From the NCBI GenBank assembly GCA_910588325.1, contig CAJUPP010000008.1:8421-72420 (forward strand): a DNA stretch of 64,000 nt. The letters run 5' to 3'. Shown piece after piece: positions 38,694 through 47,747 of the stretch; position 1 is the stretch's first letter, and the number at the start of each line of letters is the position of its first letter. The stretch comes from an uncultured Hungatella sp. Lineage in GTDB: Bacteria; Bacillota; Clostridia; Lachnospirales; Lachnospiraceae. Under the pieces are notes generated by a model, which did no database searches, was not told the DNA's origin, and saw nothing but the letters and a program-made list of their open reading frames with translations. Position numbers and translations under genes: made by a program.

Positions 38694-40967
38694 ATGGAAC
38701 TGGAAGAGTGGCTTGGTAAAGAGAATCAGCTGGGAATCGATATCTGGACGAAGAAATATAAAGATGGTAATGAGAATTTCGAGCAGTGGCTGGGGAGAAT
38801 CAGTGATGGGAATGAGGAGATTGCCCAGTTGATTCGGGAGAAGAAGTTTTTGTTCGGCGGAAGGATTTTGTCTAACCGGGGGTTGGAGAATTATGGAAGG
38901 AAAGTCAGTTTGTCCAACTGCTATGTGATTGAACCGCCGGAAGATAATATAGAGAGTATTTTTGAATGTGCCAAGAAGCTGGCCCGTACTTACAGTTATG
39001 GCGGGGGCTGCGGCGTGGATATCTCTAAGTTAAGCCCCAGAGGGGCCAGGATTAACAATGCGGCCAAGGAGACGACAGGGGCAGTGTCATTTATGGAACT
39101 GTATTCTCTGGTGACGGAACTGATTGGGCAGAATGGACGGAGAGGAGCATTGATGATATCCATTGACTGCTCTCATCCGGATGTGATGGAGTTTGTAAAC
39201 CTGAAGACGGACTTAAATAAGGTAACCAAAGCAAATATCTCTGTGAGGATCAGCAGGGAATTTATGGAGGCTGTGAAGAATAATGGGCCCTTTGAGATGC
39301 ATTTTAAGAGAGGAGCCACCGGGGAGGAAATCCGTGTGGAGGTAAATGCCAGAGATGTCTTCCATCATATTGCGGAGGTGAACTGGGATTATGCGGAGCC
39401 GGGAGCCTTATTCTGGGACAGGGTAAAGGAGTGGAACCTGTTAAGCAGTACGAAGGAGTTTTCCTATGCAGGGGTGAATCCGTGTGCGGAGGAGCCGCTT
39501 CCGGCTGGGGGAAGCTGTCTTTTGGGAAGCATCAATCTGGCAGAGTTCGTGAAGCGGCCCTTTACGGATCAGGCATCCTTTGATTATGAAGGTTTTAAGC
39601 GGTGTGTTAAGGCAGCTGTTAAGGCATTGAATGAGGTTTTGGAGGAGGGGCTGGCCCTTCATCCCCTGGAGGAACAGCAGGCCAGCGTGGCGGATTGGCG
39701 CCAGATTGGCCTGGGAATCATGGGACTGGCGGATATGATGATTAAACTTGGGGTTATCTATGGTTCTGAGGAGGCACTGGATTTGTGCCACAAGATAGGG
39801 TTTGCCATGGCTGATACGGCTATAGGGACTTCGGCGCTGCTGGCAAAGGAACTGGGGCCTTATCCGAAATGTTCTGTAGATGACATTATGGAGACTCCTT
39901 ATTTTAAGGCCAATACATCGGACAAGACAGTGGAACTGGTGAGGAAATACGGACTGAGGAATTCGCAGCTTTTAACCATTGCACCTACAGGGACGCTGTC
40001 TACTATGCTTGGGATTTCCGGGGGGATTGAGCCGATCTATGCCAATTACTATGAGAGAAAGACAGAATCTCTCCATGGCAGCGACGTGTATTACAAGGTG
40101 TATACCAAGATTGTGGAACAGTATATGAAGGATCACAAGATTACGGATGACAGGGATTTGCCGGAGTATTTTGTGACGGCTATGACTTTGGAGTACCATC
40201 AGAGGATTGATATGCAGGCGGCATGGCAGACTCATATCGATGCGTCTATCAGTTCTACGGTGAATGTGCCGAGGCAGTTTACGGTGGAGGAGACAGAAAA
40301 TCTGTATCTGTATGCCTATGAGATGGGGCTTAAGGGTATCACCATCTTCCGTGACGGGTGTAAGAGAACCTCCATTCTCTCCACAGATACTCCGCCGGCT
40401 GCCAAGGCAGGAGACGGTCTGGGAAGAGGAGAGATCATTCTGGTGACAGATGACGTGGTGGGGAAGAAGCGGAAGCTGATCACCGGATGCGGAAGCCTTC
40501 ATTGTATTGCGCTGTTTGATCCCAACACAGGAGCTCTTCTTGAGACTTATTTAAGCAAGGGTTCCACCGGGGGGTGCAACAATTTTATGATCGGACTTTC
40601 CCGTATGATTTCCATCAGCGCAAGAGGCGGAGTGGATATCTATACGATTATCGACCAGTTAAACTCCACAGGTTCCTGTCCGTCCTATACGGTCCGCAAG
40701 GCCACTAAGGGAGACACCAGCAAGGGCGCCTGCTGTCCCATGGCGGTGGGGAATGCGTTGCTGGATATGTATGATGAGGTTCAGGCGGAGATCCTCCAAA
40801 AGAACCGTGACAAAAAGCAGTCCCCCAAAAAGATGGAGAAGCCTAAGACGGTCAGTGTAAAAAGCCTGAAAAAGGACAAGCCGATGTGCCCGGAATGCGG
40901 GGAGTTTCTTGTGTTTGAAGGCGGATGCAACGTGTGCAAAAGCTGCGGATGGAGCAAGTGCATGTAG
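38694..40967 (+). CDS. nrdJ: Adenosylcobalamin-dependent ribonucleotide reductase (class II)
   Basis: A 757-residue class II reductase that makes deoxynucleotides with coenzyme B12. Seen: SNCYVIEPPEDNIESIFECA (first redox Cys), GGGCGVDISKLSPRG, NPCAEEPLPAGGSCLLGSIN (radical-site Cys), IAPTGTLSTMLGISGGIEPI, and a C-terminal TSCPD-type domain (TGCGSLHCIALFDPNTGALL, SCPSYTVRKATKGDTSKGAC). It ends in a zinc-ribbon-like CPECGEFLVFEGGCNVCKSC with GWSKC. ATG 38694 follows AAAGGAGAG; an upstream ATG at 38670 is possible. No B12 riboswitch was recognised upstream. Confidence 0.93.
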   Translation: MELEEWLGKENQLGIDIWTKKYKDGNENFEQWLGRISDGNEEIAQLIREKKFLFGGRILSNRGLENYGRKVSLSNCYVIEPPEDNIESIFECAKKLARTYSYGGGCGVDISKLSPRGARINNAAKETTGAVSFMELYSLVTELIGQNGRRGALMISIDCSHPDVMEFVNLKTDLNKVTKANISVRISREFMEAVKNNGPFEMHFKRGATGEEIRVEVNARDVFHHIAEVNWDYAEPGALFWDRVKEWNLLSSTKEFSYAGVNPCAEEPLPAGGSCLLGSINLAEFVKRPFTDQASFDYEGFKRCVKAAVKALNEVLEEGLALHPLEEQQASVADWRQIGLGIMGLADMMIKLGVIYGSEEALDLCHKIGFAMADTAIGTSALLAKELGPYPKCSVDDIMETPYFKANTSDKTVELVRKYGLRNSQLLTIAPTGTLSTMLGISGGIEPIYANYYERKTESLHGSDVYYKVYTKIVEQYMKDHKITDDRDLPEYFVTAMTLEYHQRIDMQAAWQTHIDASISSTVNVPRQFTVEETENLYLYAYEMGLKGITIFRDGCKRTSILSTDTPPAAKAGDGLGRGEIILVTDDVVGKKRKLITGCGSLHCIALFDPNTGALLETYLSKGSTGGCNNFMIGLSRMISISARGGVDIYTIIDQLNSTGSCPSYTVRKATKGDTSKGACCPMAVGNALLDMYDEVQAEILQKNRDKKQSPKKMEKPKTVSVKSLKKDKPMCPECGEFLVFEGGCNVCKSCGWSKCM

Positions 40968-41036
40968 AGAAGTACTGAAATCACCGGAATTTCCGTAAGG
41001 CCAGGCACCGGCATCGGCCGGTTAGAAATAAAGGAT

Positions 41037-41077
41037 GAAAAAGCAGCGGACCCACTGTGGTATCCACTGCTTTTTCT
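41037..41077. terminator. bidirectional terminator between nrdJ and the ATC-hydrolase-like gene
   Basis: GAAAAAGCAG-CGGA...TCC-A-CTGCTTTTTC, a long stem with one bulge and A/T runs on both sides, placed between convergent genes. From 41078 to 41174 only two small stems are seen (GCGT/ACGC, CATACG/CGTATG). Confidence 0.8.
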
Positions 41078-41174
41078 ATAAAAGTTAATTGAAGAAAAGA
41101 AATAACTGTTCAGATAGGTCTGCGCGTTCACCACGCTGACCATACGAAAACATCGCGTATGCAGTAATCGTTGC

Positions 41175-41657
41175 CTACGCTTTGGTGACCTTTACAATAC
41201 AATGGTCGCTTCCTTTGCCGATGGTACTGCCTAACTGGAAGTTCAGAGAAGGATTCATGCTGACAATTCCCCGGTCTCCGTCCATGGCAATATCGCACAG
41301 TTCCCCGATTTTCTCTTCGGAAATCCCTAATTTTTCCCATGCCTTCACAAGCGGGCAGTAATGGAAGGTGGCAGTCATACAGTCATCTGTGGTCTCAATA
41401 TCCATTTCAAAAATATCCAGAATATCCTGAGGACCAAAGGTCTCCGCAAACTGCTCCAATGTCTGGTCGGGCTTGTATTTGTTAACACCATGGAAACAGC
41501 CGCATTTGGTGATGGCTTCCCGGGCAAAGGAAGTATCCAGCCCTTTTTTCTCAGCAGCTTCAATCAACAGAGCCATCCAGGTGGCACGGAATTCAAAAGA
41601 GTTTCTCATGGCCTCGATATGATCGGAGGCGGGCTTATGGGTTTCGTTTGTAATCAT
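41175..41657 (-). CDS. L-2-amino-thiazoline-4-carboxylic acid hydrolase-like protein
   Basis: A 160-residue protein of the ATC hydrolase family (PF14196 type). Characteristic segments: ITKCGCFHGVNKY in the middle, then TATFHYCPLVKAWEKLGIS and ELCDIAMDGDRGIV. The named member opens 2-aminothiazoline-4-carboxylate on the way to L-cysteine, but the family is broad and most members lack a proven substrate. It is the last gene of the minus-strand arm of the cluster, 18 bases after the aldo/keto reductase gene. A cysteine-desulfidase-like gene closes the other arm. Confidence 0.75.
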   Translation of the reverse strand: MITNETHKPASDHIEAMRNSFEFRATWMALLIEAAEKKGLDTSFAREAITKCGCFHGVNKYKPDQTLEQFAETFGPQDILDIFEMDIETTDDCMTATFHYCPLVKAWEKLGISEEKIGELCDIAMDGDRGIVSMNPSLNFQLGSTIGKGSDHCIVKVTKA

Positions 41658-41675
41658 AATGGTTATCTCGCTTTC

Positions 41676-42671
41676 TCAGTCAAATATTTTTTCTAAAGCT
41701 GTAATCCGTCTGCGCAGTTCCTCAACATCCTCAGAATGTAAAACCACATCGGCGGCGGGAATGTCGGCTTCAATCTGTTCCGGTTTATGAGCGCCGCAGA
41801 TCACATTGATATAATCGCCTGTTGAGCGGAGAAATGCAATGGCCAGAGCAAGTCTGGAGCATTGATATTTTTCACACAGATCCTTCAGCCCCTCTACAAA
41901 ATCAATGGCATAAGGCATCTTCTCAGGCTTCCACCAGGGCTGTCCGTCTCTTGCATCTCCAGCAGGGACCACATAATCCTTCGAAATTCCGCCGGTTAAA
42001 AGTCCCCGCTCCAACGGAGAATATGCATGGAAGGACATGCCGTACTTTTGGCACAGGGGGAGAATGTCAGCCTCCACACTACGCTCCAGCATGCTGTATT
42101 TGCGCTGGATGATGTCAATCTGGCATCCGCAGGCCAGATATTCTTCGATGTGGGAGATCTGTACATTGGAGGAGCCGATGGCACGGATTTTGCCGGATTT
42201 TTTTAAATCCATCAAAGCACGGACCGTTTCCTCCACAGGATACATGGAAGTGTCCTTTGCCGGATTGTGGGTATAGTAGATATCAATGTAATCAGTCTTT
42301 AACCGTTTCAGGCTGTTCTCACAGTCCTTGATAATATCGTCATATCCATGAGCCACATACATCTTATGACCGTCTACGTCATAGCAGTAACGGCCTTTAC
42401 CCGTATCCCAGTCGAATGTAGCCTTGGTGGAAAGAACCACTTGGGAACGGCGGCCTTCTATGGCTTTGCCGATGATTTCCTCGCTATGGCCGATGCCGTA
42501 TATAGGGGCTGTGTCAATCAGATTGATGCCCATATCCAGAGCCCGGTGAACCGTTTCAATGGACAGATCATCTTCCGTATTTTTCCACCAATTGCCTCCG
42601 CCAATGGACCAGGCTCCTAGAGAAAGAACAGAAGCCTGGATACCGGATTTTCCGATTTTCATATATTTCAT
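41676..42671 (-). CDS. Aldo/keto reductase
   Basis: A 331-residue NADPH-dependent oxidoreductase. The tetrad is visible: Asp and Tyr in NLIDTAPIYGIGHSEEIIGK, Lys in VVLSTKATFDW and His in DIYYTHNPAKD. The C-terminal cofactor-binding region has AIAFLRSTGDYINVICGAHK followed by PEQIE. Length and layout fit the YajO/Tas-type group. It lies between the ATC-hydrolase-like gene and the first tautomerase-like gene, so it may reduce an aldehyde or ketone intermediate of that route. Confidence 0.88.
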   Translation of the reverse strand: MKYMKIGKSGIQASVLSLGAWSIGGGNWWKNTEDDLSIETVHRALDMGINLIDTAPIYGIGHSEEIIGKAIEGRRSQVVLSTKATFDWDTGKGRYCYDVDGHKMYVAHGYDDIIKDCENSLKRLKTDYIDIYYTHNPAKDTSMYPVEETVRALMDLKKSGKIRAIGSSNVQISHIEEYLACGCQIDIIQRKYSMLERSVEADILPLCQKYGMSFHAYSPLERGLLTGGISKDYVVPAGDARDGQPWWKPEKMPYAIDFVEGLKDLCEKYQCSRLALAIAFLRSTGDYINVICGAHKPEQIEADIPAADVVLHSEDVEELRRRITALEKIFD

Positions 42672-42707
42672 GGTTGTACCTCATTGTATTGTATTTAGTA
42701 CTCTGTA

Positions 42708-43079
42708 TTATTTGGCATTCTGTTCTGCCGCTTTTGCGTCGGCACGGAGAACGCCGTCAACGCCGCAGGCCTCGTCATCATGGTATTTAAAGATAACAAT
42801 CACCTTAAGTTCTCCCTTGTAGCCTACGACCCGGACCGTAGTATCATTTAATTTTTTGATCAGGGCTCTTCTTCTGTCAAGCTCCATGTAAGGAGGAACA
42901 AAGACAAAATATGTAATCTGATCTACTGCGCACTCAGAGCAGTACTCCGGGTTTACCGGCATATAGTAAATGGAATAAAAACGGAATACTTCCCCTACAC
43001 TTTTACCGATCTCATCTAAAAATTCTTTCTTCTGTGCTCTGGTTAAATCCAGAGAAGTCGCTGCTAAAATCGTTGCCAT
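42708..43079 (-). CDS. Tautomerase-like protein, copy 1
   Basis: A 123-residue protein with two beta-alpha-beta units, as in fused 4-oxalocrotonate tautomerase/MIF-fold proteins. The second unit (PPYMELDRRRALIKKLNDTT, then YKGELKVIVIFKYHDDEACG with VDG) has the spacing of tautomerases. It begins Met-Ala-Thr, so the catalytic Pro1 of the superfamily is absent. The closest relatives are at 43105-43473 (adjacent) and 52157-52522. The start at 43079 is set by GGGAGAT and the match to its paralogue. Function unknown. Confidence 0.65.
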   Translation of the reverse strand: MATILAATSLDLTRAQKKEFLDEIGKSVGEVFRFYSIYYMPVNPEYCSECAVDQITYFVFVPPYMELDRRRALIKKLNDTTVRVVGYKGELKVIVIFKYHDDEACGVDGVLRADAKAAEQNAK

Positions 43080-43104
43080 AATTATCTCCCATCCTTTCTG
43101 TGTG

Positions 43105-43473
43105 TCAGGCGTTCTGTCTTGCCTTGATATCTGCAAACAGTTCTCCGTCTTTTCCGACGCCTTCGTCATCATGATACTGAAAAAGAACAATTACTTTTAA
43201 TTCTCCCTTGTAGCCTACAACCCGAAGCATGGTGTCATTGAAACACTGGATAACCTGGCGTTTCTTCTCCAGAGAAATATAGGGTGGGACGCACACGAAA
43301 AAAGTAATCTGGTCGATGGACTGTCCCCGGCAGTCTTCCTGGGGAATGACAGCCAGATTGAAGGCCAGAGCATGAGTAAAGATCTGTCCGATATCCTGAA
43401 TCAGCGCAGTGCTCAGTTCTTTTTTCTGCCTGTCGTTTAAGTCCAGTGATGTTACCGCAAATATTGTTGCCAT
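43105..43473 (-). CDS. Tautomerase-like protein, copy 2
   Basis: A 122-residue paralogue of the neighbour. It begins MATIFAVTSLDLNDRQKKEL, and the second unit has PPYISLEKKRQVIQCFNDTM and ELKVIVLFQYHDDEGVGKDG. Pro1 is missing. The N-terminal halves differ more than the C-terminal halves; the shared RVVGYKGELKVIV stretch is almost identical. The two may form a hetero-oligomer, as trimeric or hexameric assemblies are the rule in the fold. It lies 115 bases downstream of the aminopeptidase gene on the same strand. Confidence 0.65.
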   Translation of the reverse strand: MATIFAVTSLDLNDRQKKELSTALIQDIGQIFTHALAFNLAVIPQEDCRGQSIDQITFFVCVPPYISLEKKRQVIQCFNDTMLRVVGYKGELKVIVLFQYHDDEGVGKDGELFADIKARQNA

Positions 43474-43588
43474 GAGATTTCCTTTCTTCCTAAGTGATAC
43501 AGGATTTTCAATCATCAGTTTTGTTTGCATTATAGTGATTCTTTACGAAAAAGTCAATAAAATAAATAAATTTAATTATAATTAATTT

Positions 43589-44710
43589 TTAGAAAGGAGG
43601 AGCAATCTCTTTTTTCATAGACTCCGGATTGATGGGCAGCAGATCTTCCGGAAGGAAAAGACCGTCCTTGCGGATCAGCTCTCCGTCCAGCCAGATTTCT
43701 CCGCCTCCAAATTCCGGCGCATGGGAGGTGACGATATCCCAGTGAATGCTGCAGGGGTTGATGGGACTGTTTCCAGGCGTAAAATGGAGGGACATGACCA
43801 TCTTCTCATCAAAAAGAGTATCCAGAATCGGTTCTGTCACGAAGGGATGGAAGCCCAGGGCAAACTCTCCGATACGTCTGGCATTAGGGTCAGAATCCAG
43901 AATCTGATTCATCAGGCTGGTGTTGTTGGACACAGCCTTGACAATTACTCCGTCTTTCAAGGTGAAGGAGATATCATGGAAGACAAAGCCCTGAAAATTG
44001 GAGGGCATATTGTAGGAGATGGTTCCGTTGGCGGAGTCAGGAATAACCGGGAAGCCGATCTCTCCACAGGGAATATTGAAAATTCCACAGATAGGCTCTT
44101 TCGGTGCCTGGCCTTTGATGGAAAATGTGATATCTGTTCCAGGACCGGTGATCCGTACCTGTTCTGCTTTTTTCAGGCGTTCGTTTAACGGGGTAACAAT
44201 CTCATTCATTTTTTTGTAATCGATGCAGCATACCCGGAAATAATAGTCTTCAAATGCTTCCGTGCTCATAGAGGCAGCCTGCGCCATGGACGGGCTGGGA
44301 TAGCGGAGTACACACCATTTGGTGTTGGGTATGCGGGTTCCATAGTGGACTTTTCCATGGTAATGATTGTAAATGTTCATTTTCTCCCGTGGAATATCAA
44401 TATACTCTTTGCTGTTATGCTGTTTGCGTATGACTACATAGGCGTCCATCTCTTTCATTCGATGGTCTTCATAATCCGCCCACGCAGCCATGCTTTCTTC
44501 CGTACATCCTAGGATCATGGTTCTGGTTAAAGGGGTGGACTTCAGGCTTAAGAAGGGAAGAGCCCCTGCTTCATAGGCGGCTTTCATCAGTTCTCCTGCC
44601 AGGTCATAACATTCATCCCACGCATCAATCAGAACCTTCTCGCCTTTTTGAAGATGGACAGAGTAGTTGATAACCTGTTTTGCAAGTACAGTCATTCTGG
44701 GATCAAGCAT
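43589..44710 (-). CDS. M29 family aminopeptidase (AmpS/PepS-like)
   Basis: A 373-residue metallo-aminopeptidase of the thermophilic AmpT/PepS group. Metal-ligand candidates: Glu in NIPCGEIGFPVIPD, Glu in ARRIGEFALGFHP, His in MSLHFTPGNSP, and His-x-Asp in CSIHWDIVTSHAPEFGGGE. N-terminal LAKQVINYSVHLQKGEKVLI is typical. It would release N-terminal residues from peptides brought in by the divergent Opp transporter. AAGGAGG precedes the ATG at 44710. It is the first gene of the minus-strand arm. Confidence 0.88.
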   Translation of the reverse strand: MLDPRMTVLAKQVINYSVHLQKGEKVLIDAWDECYDLAGELMKAAYEAGALPFLSLKSTPLTRTMILGCTEESMAAWADYEDHRMKEMDAYVVIRKQHNSKEYIDIPREKMNIYNHYHGKVHYGTRIPNTKWCVLRYPSPSMAQAASMSTEAFEDYYFRVCCIDYKKMNEIVTPLNERLKKAEQVRITGPGTDITFSIKGQAPKEPICGIFNIPCGEIGFPVIPDSANGTISYNMPSNFQGFVFHDISFTLKDGVIVKAVSNNTSLMNQILDSDPNARRIGEFALGFHPFVTEPILDTLFDEKMVMSLHFTPGNSPINPCSIHWDIVTSHAPEFGGGEIWLDGELIRKDGLFLPEDLLPINPESMKKEIAPPF

Positions 44711-45081
44711 GTATAAACCTCCTTTTCAAAATGCAGCTTGACAAGCTGAATGTGGTGTGTTACCTTGTAAAACTATAAACCAATTTATACAATAGGTAAG
44801 TTGGAATAATAAGAGAAATTATAAAATTATTTAACTTATTGATTCTAAATTACAGAAATTATAAAGTATATGGCAATAAATGTCAATAAAAATTAATTAT
44901 AATAAAATTACTTAATTATATTGACAAAATGAAGAAGGTAATGCATAATATTTCAAAGAGCAACGGGGCTCACAAGAACAGGAGGTCGTTGTTTTTTTTA
45001 TAATTCGGATGCATTAACACACTAATGTAAAGAAGTAAAGGATGCTCCGGATAACTTAAAGAGAAAAGGAGAGGAAGAGTC
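44711..45081. promoter_or_regulatory. AT-rich divergent control region with opp promoter and possible attenuator
   Basis: The region between the two arms is very AT-rich around 44770-44920. The opp promoter is TTGACA (44921-44926), 17-base spacer, CATAAT (44944-44949). About ten bases downstream, CAACG...CGTTG (44961-44991) with an inner CTC/GAG stem is followed by eight T (44992-44999), which may act as a leader terminator. A promoter for the minus-strand arm is probably also here but is not clear-cut. Confidence 0.6.
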
Positions 45082-46743
45082 ATGAAAAAATTAGTTGCAG
45101 CAATGCTTGTTATGTCCATGGCAATAACCAGTCTGGCTGGGTGTCAGGGCGGCAGTTCTTCCGGGACAACTCAGACTACGGCGGCCTCTGCCAGTGAAGG
45201 AACTGAGGCAGAGACACAGGAGACTACGGCAGGCCAGGCACAGGATGTGGGAGAGCCGGTGTATGGAGGAACCTTAAGGGTGGCGGTAAACGGCAATGTC
45301 AGCGCTCAGTCCCTGGATCCATTTTATATTGACAGCGGTTCGGCAGACCAGATTGTGCAGAACTACGGAGATACCCTGATTCTCAACAATGATGAAGGCG
45401 ATGCCTTCGTTCCCAATATTGCTACTGACTGGTCCATCAGCGATGACGGACTGGAATACACCTTTCATATTCGGGATGATGTATATTTCCAGCCGGGAAC
45501 CTATCAGGACGGCCGGAAGATGACAGCAGAAGATGTGGCTTATTCATTGATCCGTTCCAAAGGATACTGGTGTAATTATCTGCCCTACTTAAAAGACGTA
45601 CAGGCTCCGGATGAGACGACAGTGGTATGTACACTGGAATACCCCAACGCCACCTTTTTATATCAGCTGACCCACTCCTCAACCATTATGGTATGTAAGG
45701 AAGAAGTGGAAGGCTGGGGAGAGGATTATGGGATGCATGTGGTAGGAACCGGTCCATTTACTGTAGTAGAGCATGTGCCGGAACAGCATACCAAGCTGAT
45801 CCGCAATGAAAAATACTGGGGTCCCAAGCCTTATCTTGATAATCTGGAATACATAAACATCCGGGATGATGCACAGGCTGTCAATGCGCTGCAGACAGGA
45901 GAGATTGACATAGTGGTGTCCCTCTCTGCAGAGGGCTGTTCCCAGATTGCATCAAAAGACGGTATTACCCTGTGCCAGAGGCCCTATAACCGTGTTGCAG
46001 AATTCGGCTTTAATATGAAGGATCCGGTATTATCGGATGAAAGAGTCAGAAAAGCTTTGATAATGGCAGTAGACTATGAGCAGCTTGCAAGCGGAACCTT
46101 CACGGAAGGTACAGGCGTTGTGGGACGGTTACCTCTTCCTATTACTTCCTGGGGATATGACAAATCCATGGAGGATCTGATTCCGGCCTATGACCCGGAA
46201 GGTGCGAAGGCCCTTCTTGCAGAGGCAGGCTATGCCAATGGTCTGGAGCTGGATTTAAGCACCGGCGGTTCCGATGAGGAGATTCGTTCCGCAACGATTC
46301 TGGAAGCATTCTTCTCCCAGGTAGGCGTAAAGCTGAACGTAAAAACAGTCTCTACTGCAGAGATTACGGAACAGTTCCAGAACGGTACCTTCCAGGTCTT
46401 CCGCCGTACCCAGGGAGGCTCTGCAGATCCTGCAACCTTTATCGGTTACTTCTTCAATACGGAGAAGATGGGAACCAACTACAATGCATGGGGTTACTCC
46501 GATCCGGAGACAGACGCGTTGATTAACCAGGCTCTGGCGGAGACGGATCAGGAAGCCAGAAAAGAATTGTACGCCCAGATTATGGAACGGGGATGTGAGC
46601 AGAACGTAGGTATTTTCTTTGCAAGCCTGAACTTATCCTTTGGCGTTAACAGTAAGGTCCACGGGTATATCCAGCAGAACAATGCGGTCTTAAAGATCTG
46701 CGGACCGGAGGAAACCGGTATCAATATCTGGAAAGAACCGTAA
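45082..46743 (+). CDS. Oligopeptide/dipeptide ABC transporter binding lipoprotein (OppA/DppA-like)
   Basis: A 553-residue family 5 solute-binding protein. Signal peptide with lipobox SLAGC (Cys about 20), then a Ser/Thr/Glu linker. Family segments: GGTLRVAVNGNVSAQSLDPF, ATDWSISDDGLEYTFHIRDD followed by VYFQPG, EDVAYSLIRS, GTGPFTVVEHVPEQ and LIMAVDYEQLA. Family 5 proteins bind peptides but also nickel, opines or other small molecules, so the ligand is open. It is the first gene of a complete opp operon. Confidence 0.9.
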   Translation: MKKLVAAMLVMSMAITSLAGCQGGSSSGTTQTTAASASEGTEAETQETTAGQAQDVGEPVYGGTLRVAVNGNVSAQSLDPFYIDSGSADQIVQNYGDTLILNNDEGDAFVPNIATDWSISDDGLEYTFHIRDDVYFQPGTYQDGRKMTAEDVAYSLIRSKGYWCNYLPYLKDVQAPDETTVVCTLEYPNATFLYQLTHSSTIMVCKEEVEGWGEDYGMHVVGTGPFTVVEHVPEQHTKLIRNEKYWGPKPYLDNLEYINIRDDAQAVNALQTGEIDIVVSLSAEGCSQIASKDGITLCQRPYNRVAEFGFNMKDPVLSDERVRKALIMAVDYEQLASGTFTEGTGVVGRLPLPITSWGYDKSMEDLIPAYDPEGAKALLAEAGYANGLELDLSTGGSDEEIRSATILEAFFSQVGVKLNVKTVSTAEITEQFQNGTFQVFRRTQGGSADPATFIGYFFNTEKMGTNYNAWGYSDPETDALINQALAETDQEARKELYAQIMERGCEQNVGIFFASLNLSFGVNSKVHGYIQQNNAVLKICGPEETGINIWKEP

Positions 46744-46780
46744 TCATATGATGAGTTTGTAAAACAGGGGGAACTATCTG

Positions 46781-47746
46781 ATGGTAAAGACTATTTTGAA
46801 ACGTTTATTACAGGTAGTTCCCACGTTATTGATTGTCATAACCATAACATTTGTGGTAACCAGAATGATTCCCGGCGACCCGGTTACCGCCATGGTGGGT
46901 GAAGACTTTGATGCTTCTAAAATGGAAGAACTGAGAGAGCAGATGGGATTAAATGACAGCCTGCTTGTACAGTATGGACGCTATGTAAATGGAATTTTAC
47001 ATGGGGATTTCGGACAATCCTATTATTTTCATCAATCGGCTCTGTCCATGATTGCATCCAGGCTGCCAAATACTCTGCTTTTATCTGTGCTGAGCCTGAT
47101 AATAGCCATTGCGGTAGGCATGATCTTCGGGATTATTTCAGCACAGAGACAATCAACAATGTGGGACTATGTGTTGACCGTATTATCTTTGTTCGGCATA
47201 TCCGCGCCAGTATTCTGGGTTGCGATTATGCTGGTGCTTTTGTTTTCTGTTAATCTGGGATGGCTGCCTACCTATGGTATGGCTTCGATTCAGGCGGATG
47301 GTATGGTGGAGTTTCTCCGTCATCTGTGTCTGCCTTGTCTGTGTCTTTCCATTATTCCCATGGGCACGTTTATGAGAATCACCCGGTCGAGTATGATTGA
47401 AGCCCTGGGAAGCAATTCTGTCAGGGCGCTGCGCACCAGAGGAATCAGCGAAAGAGCAGTGGTGTGGAAGCATGCCCTGAAAAATGCGCTGCCACCGATT
47501 CTGACAGTCATTGGGATGCAGTTTGCCGGGTGCTTTGCCGGTGCGGTTCTGACAGAGAATATCTTTTCCTGGCCGGGGATGGGAACCATGATCCAGTCAG
47601 CCATTGACAGCCGGGATTATTCTCTGATCCAGGCCACGGTGCTGGTGATTGCCCTGGCGTTTGTGGTGATCAATCTGGTTACGGATATTGTCTATATGAT
47701 CATCAATCCCAAGGTTGCAGCAGGAGCAGAGAAGGGAGGCATGTGA
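46781..47746 (+). CDS. ABC peptide transporter permease (OppB/DppB-like)
   Basis: A 321-residue permease with six helices. N-terminus KTILKRLLQVVPTLLIVITI, then MIPGDPVTAMVG, the typical OppB/DppB loop. The EAA region reads VRALRTRGISERAVVWKHAL followed by KNALPP. It ends one base before oppC. Confidence 0.93.
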   Translation: MVKTILKRLLQVVPTLLIVITITFVVTRMIPGDPVTAMVGEDFDASKMEELREQMGLNDSLLVQYGRYVNGILHGDFGQSYYFHQSALSMIASRLPNTLLLSVLSLIIAIAVGMIFGIISAQRQSTMWDYVLTVLSLFGISAPVFWVAIMLVLLFSVNLGWLPTYGMASIQADGMVEFLRHLCLPCLCLSIIPMGTFMRITRSSMIEALGSNSVRALRTRGISERAVVWKHALKNALPPILTVIGMQFAGCFAGAVLTENIFSWPGMGTMIQSAIDSRDYSLIQATVLVIALAFVVINLVTDIVYMIINPKVAAGAEKGGM

Positions 47747-47747
47747 C

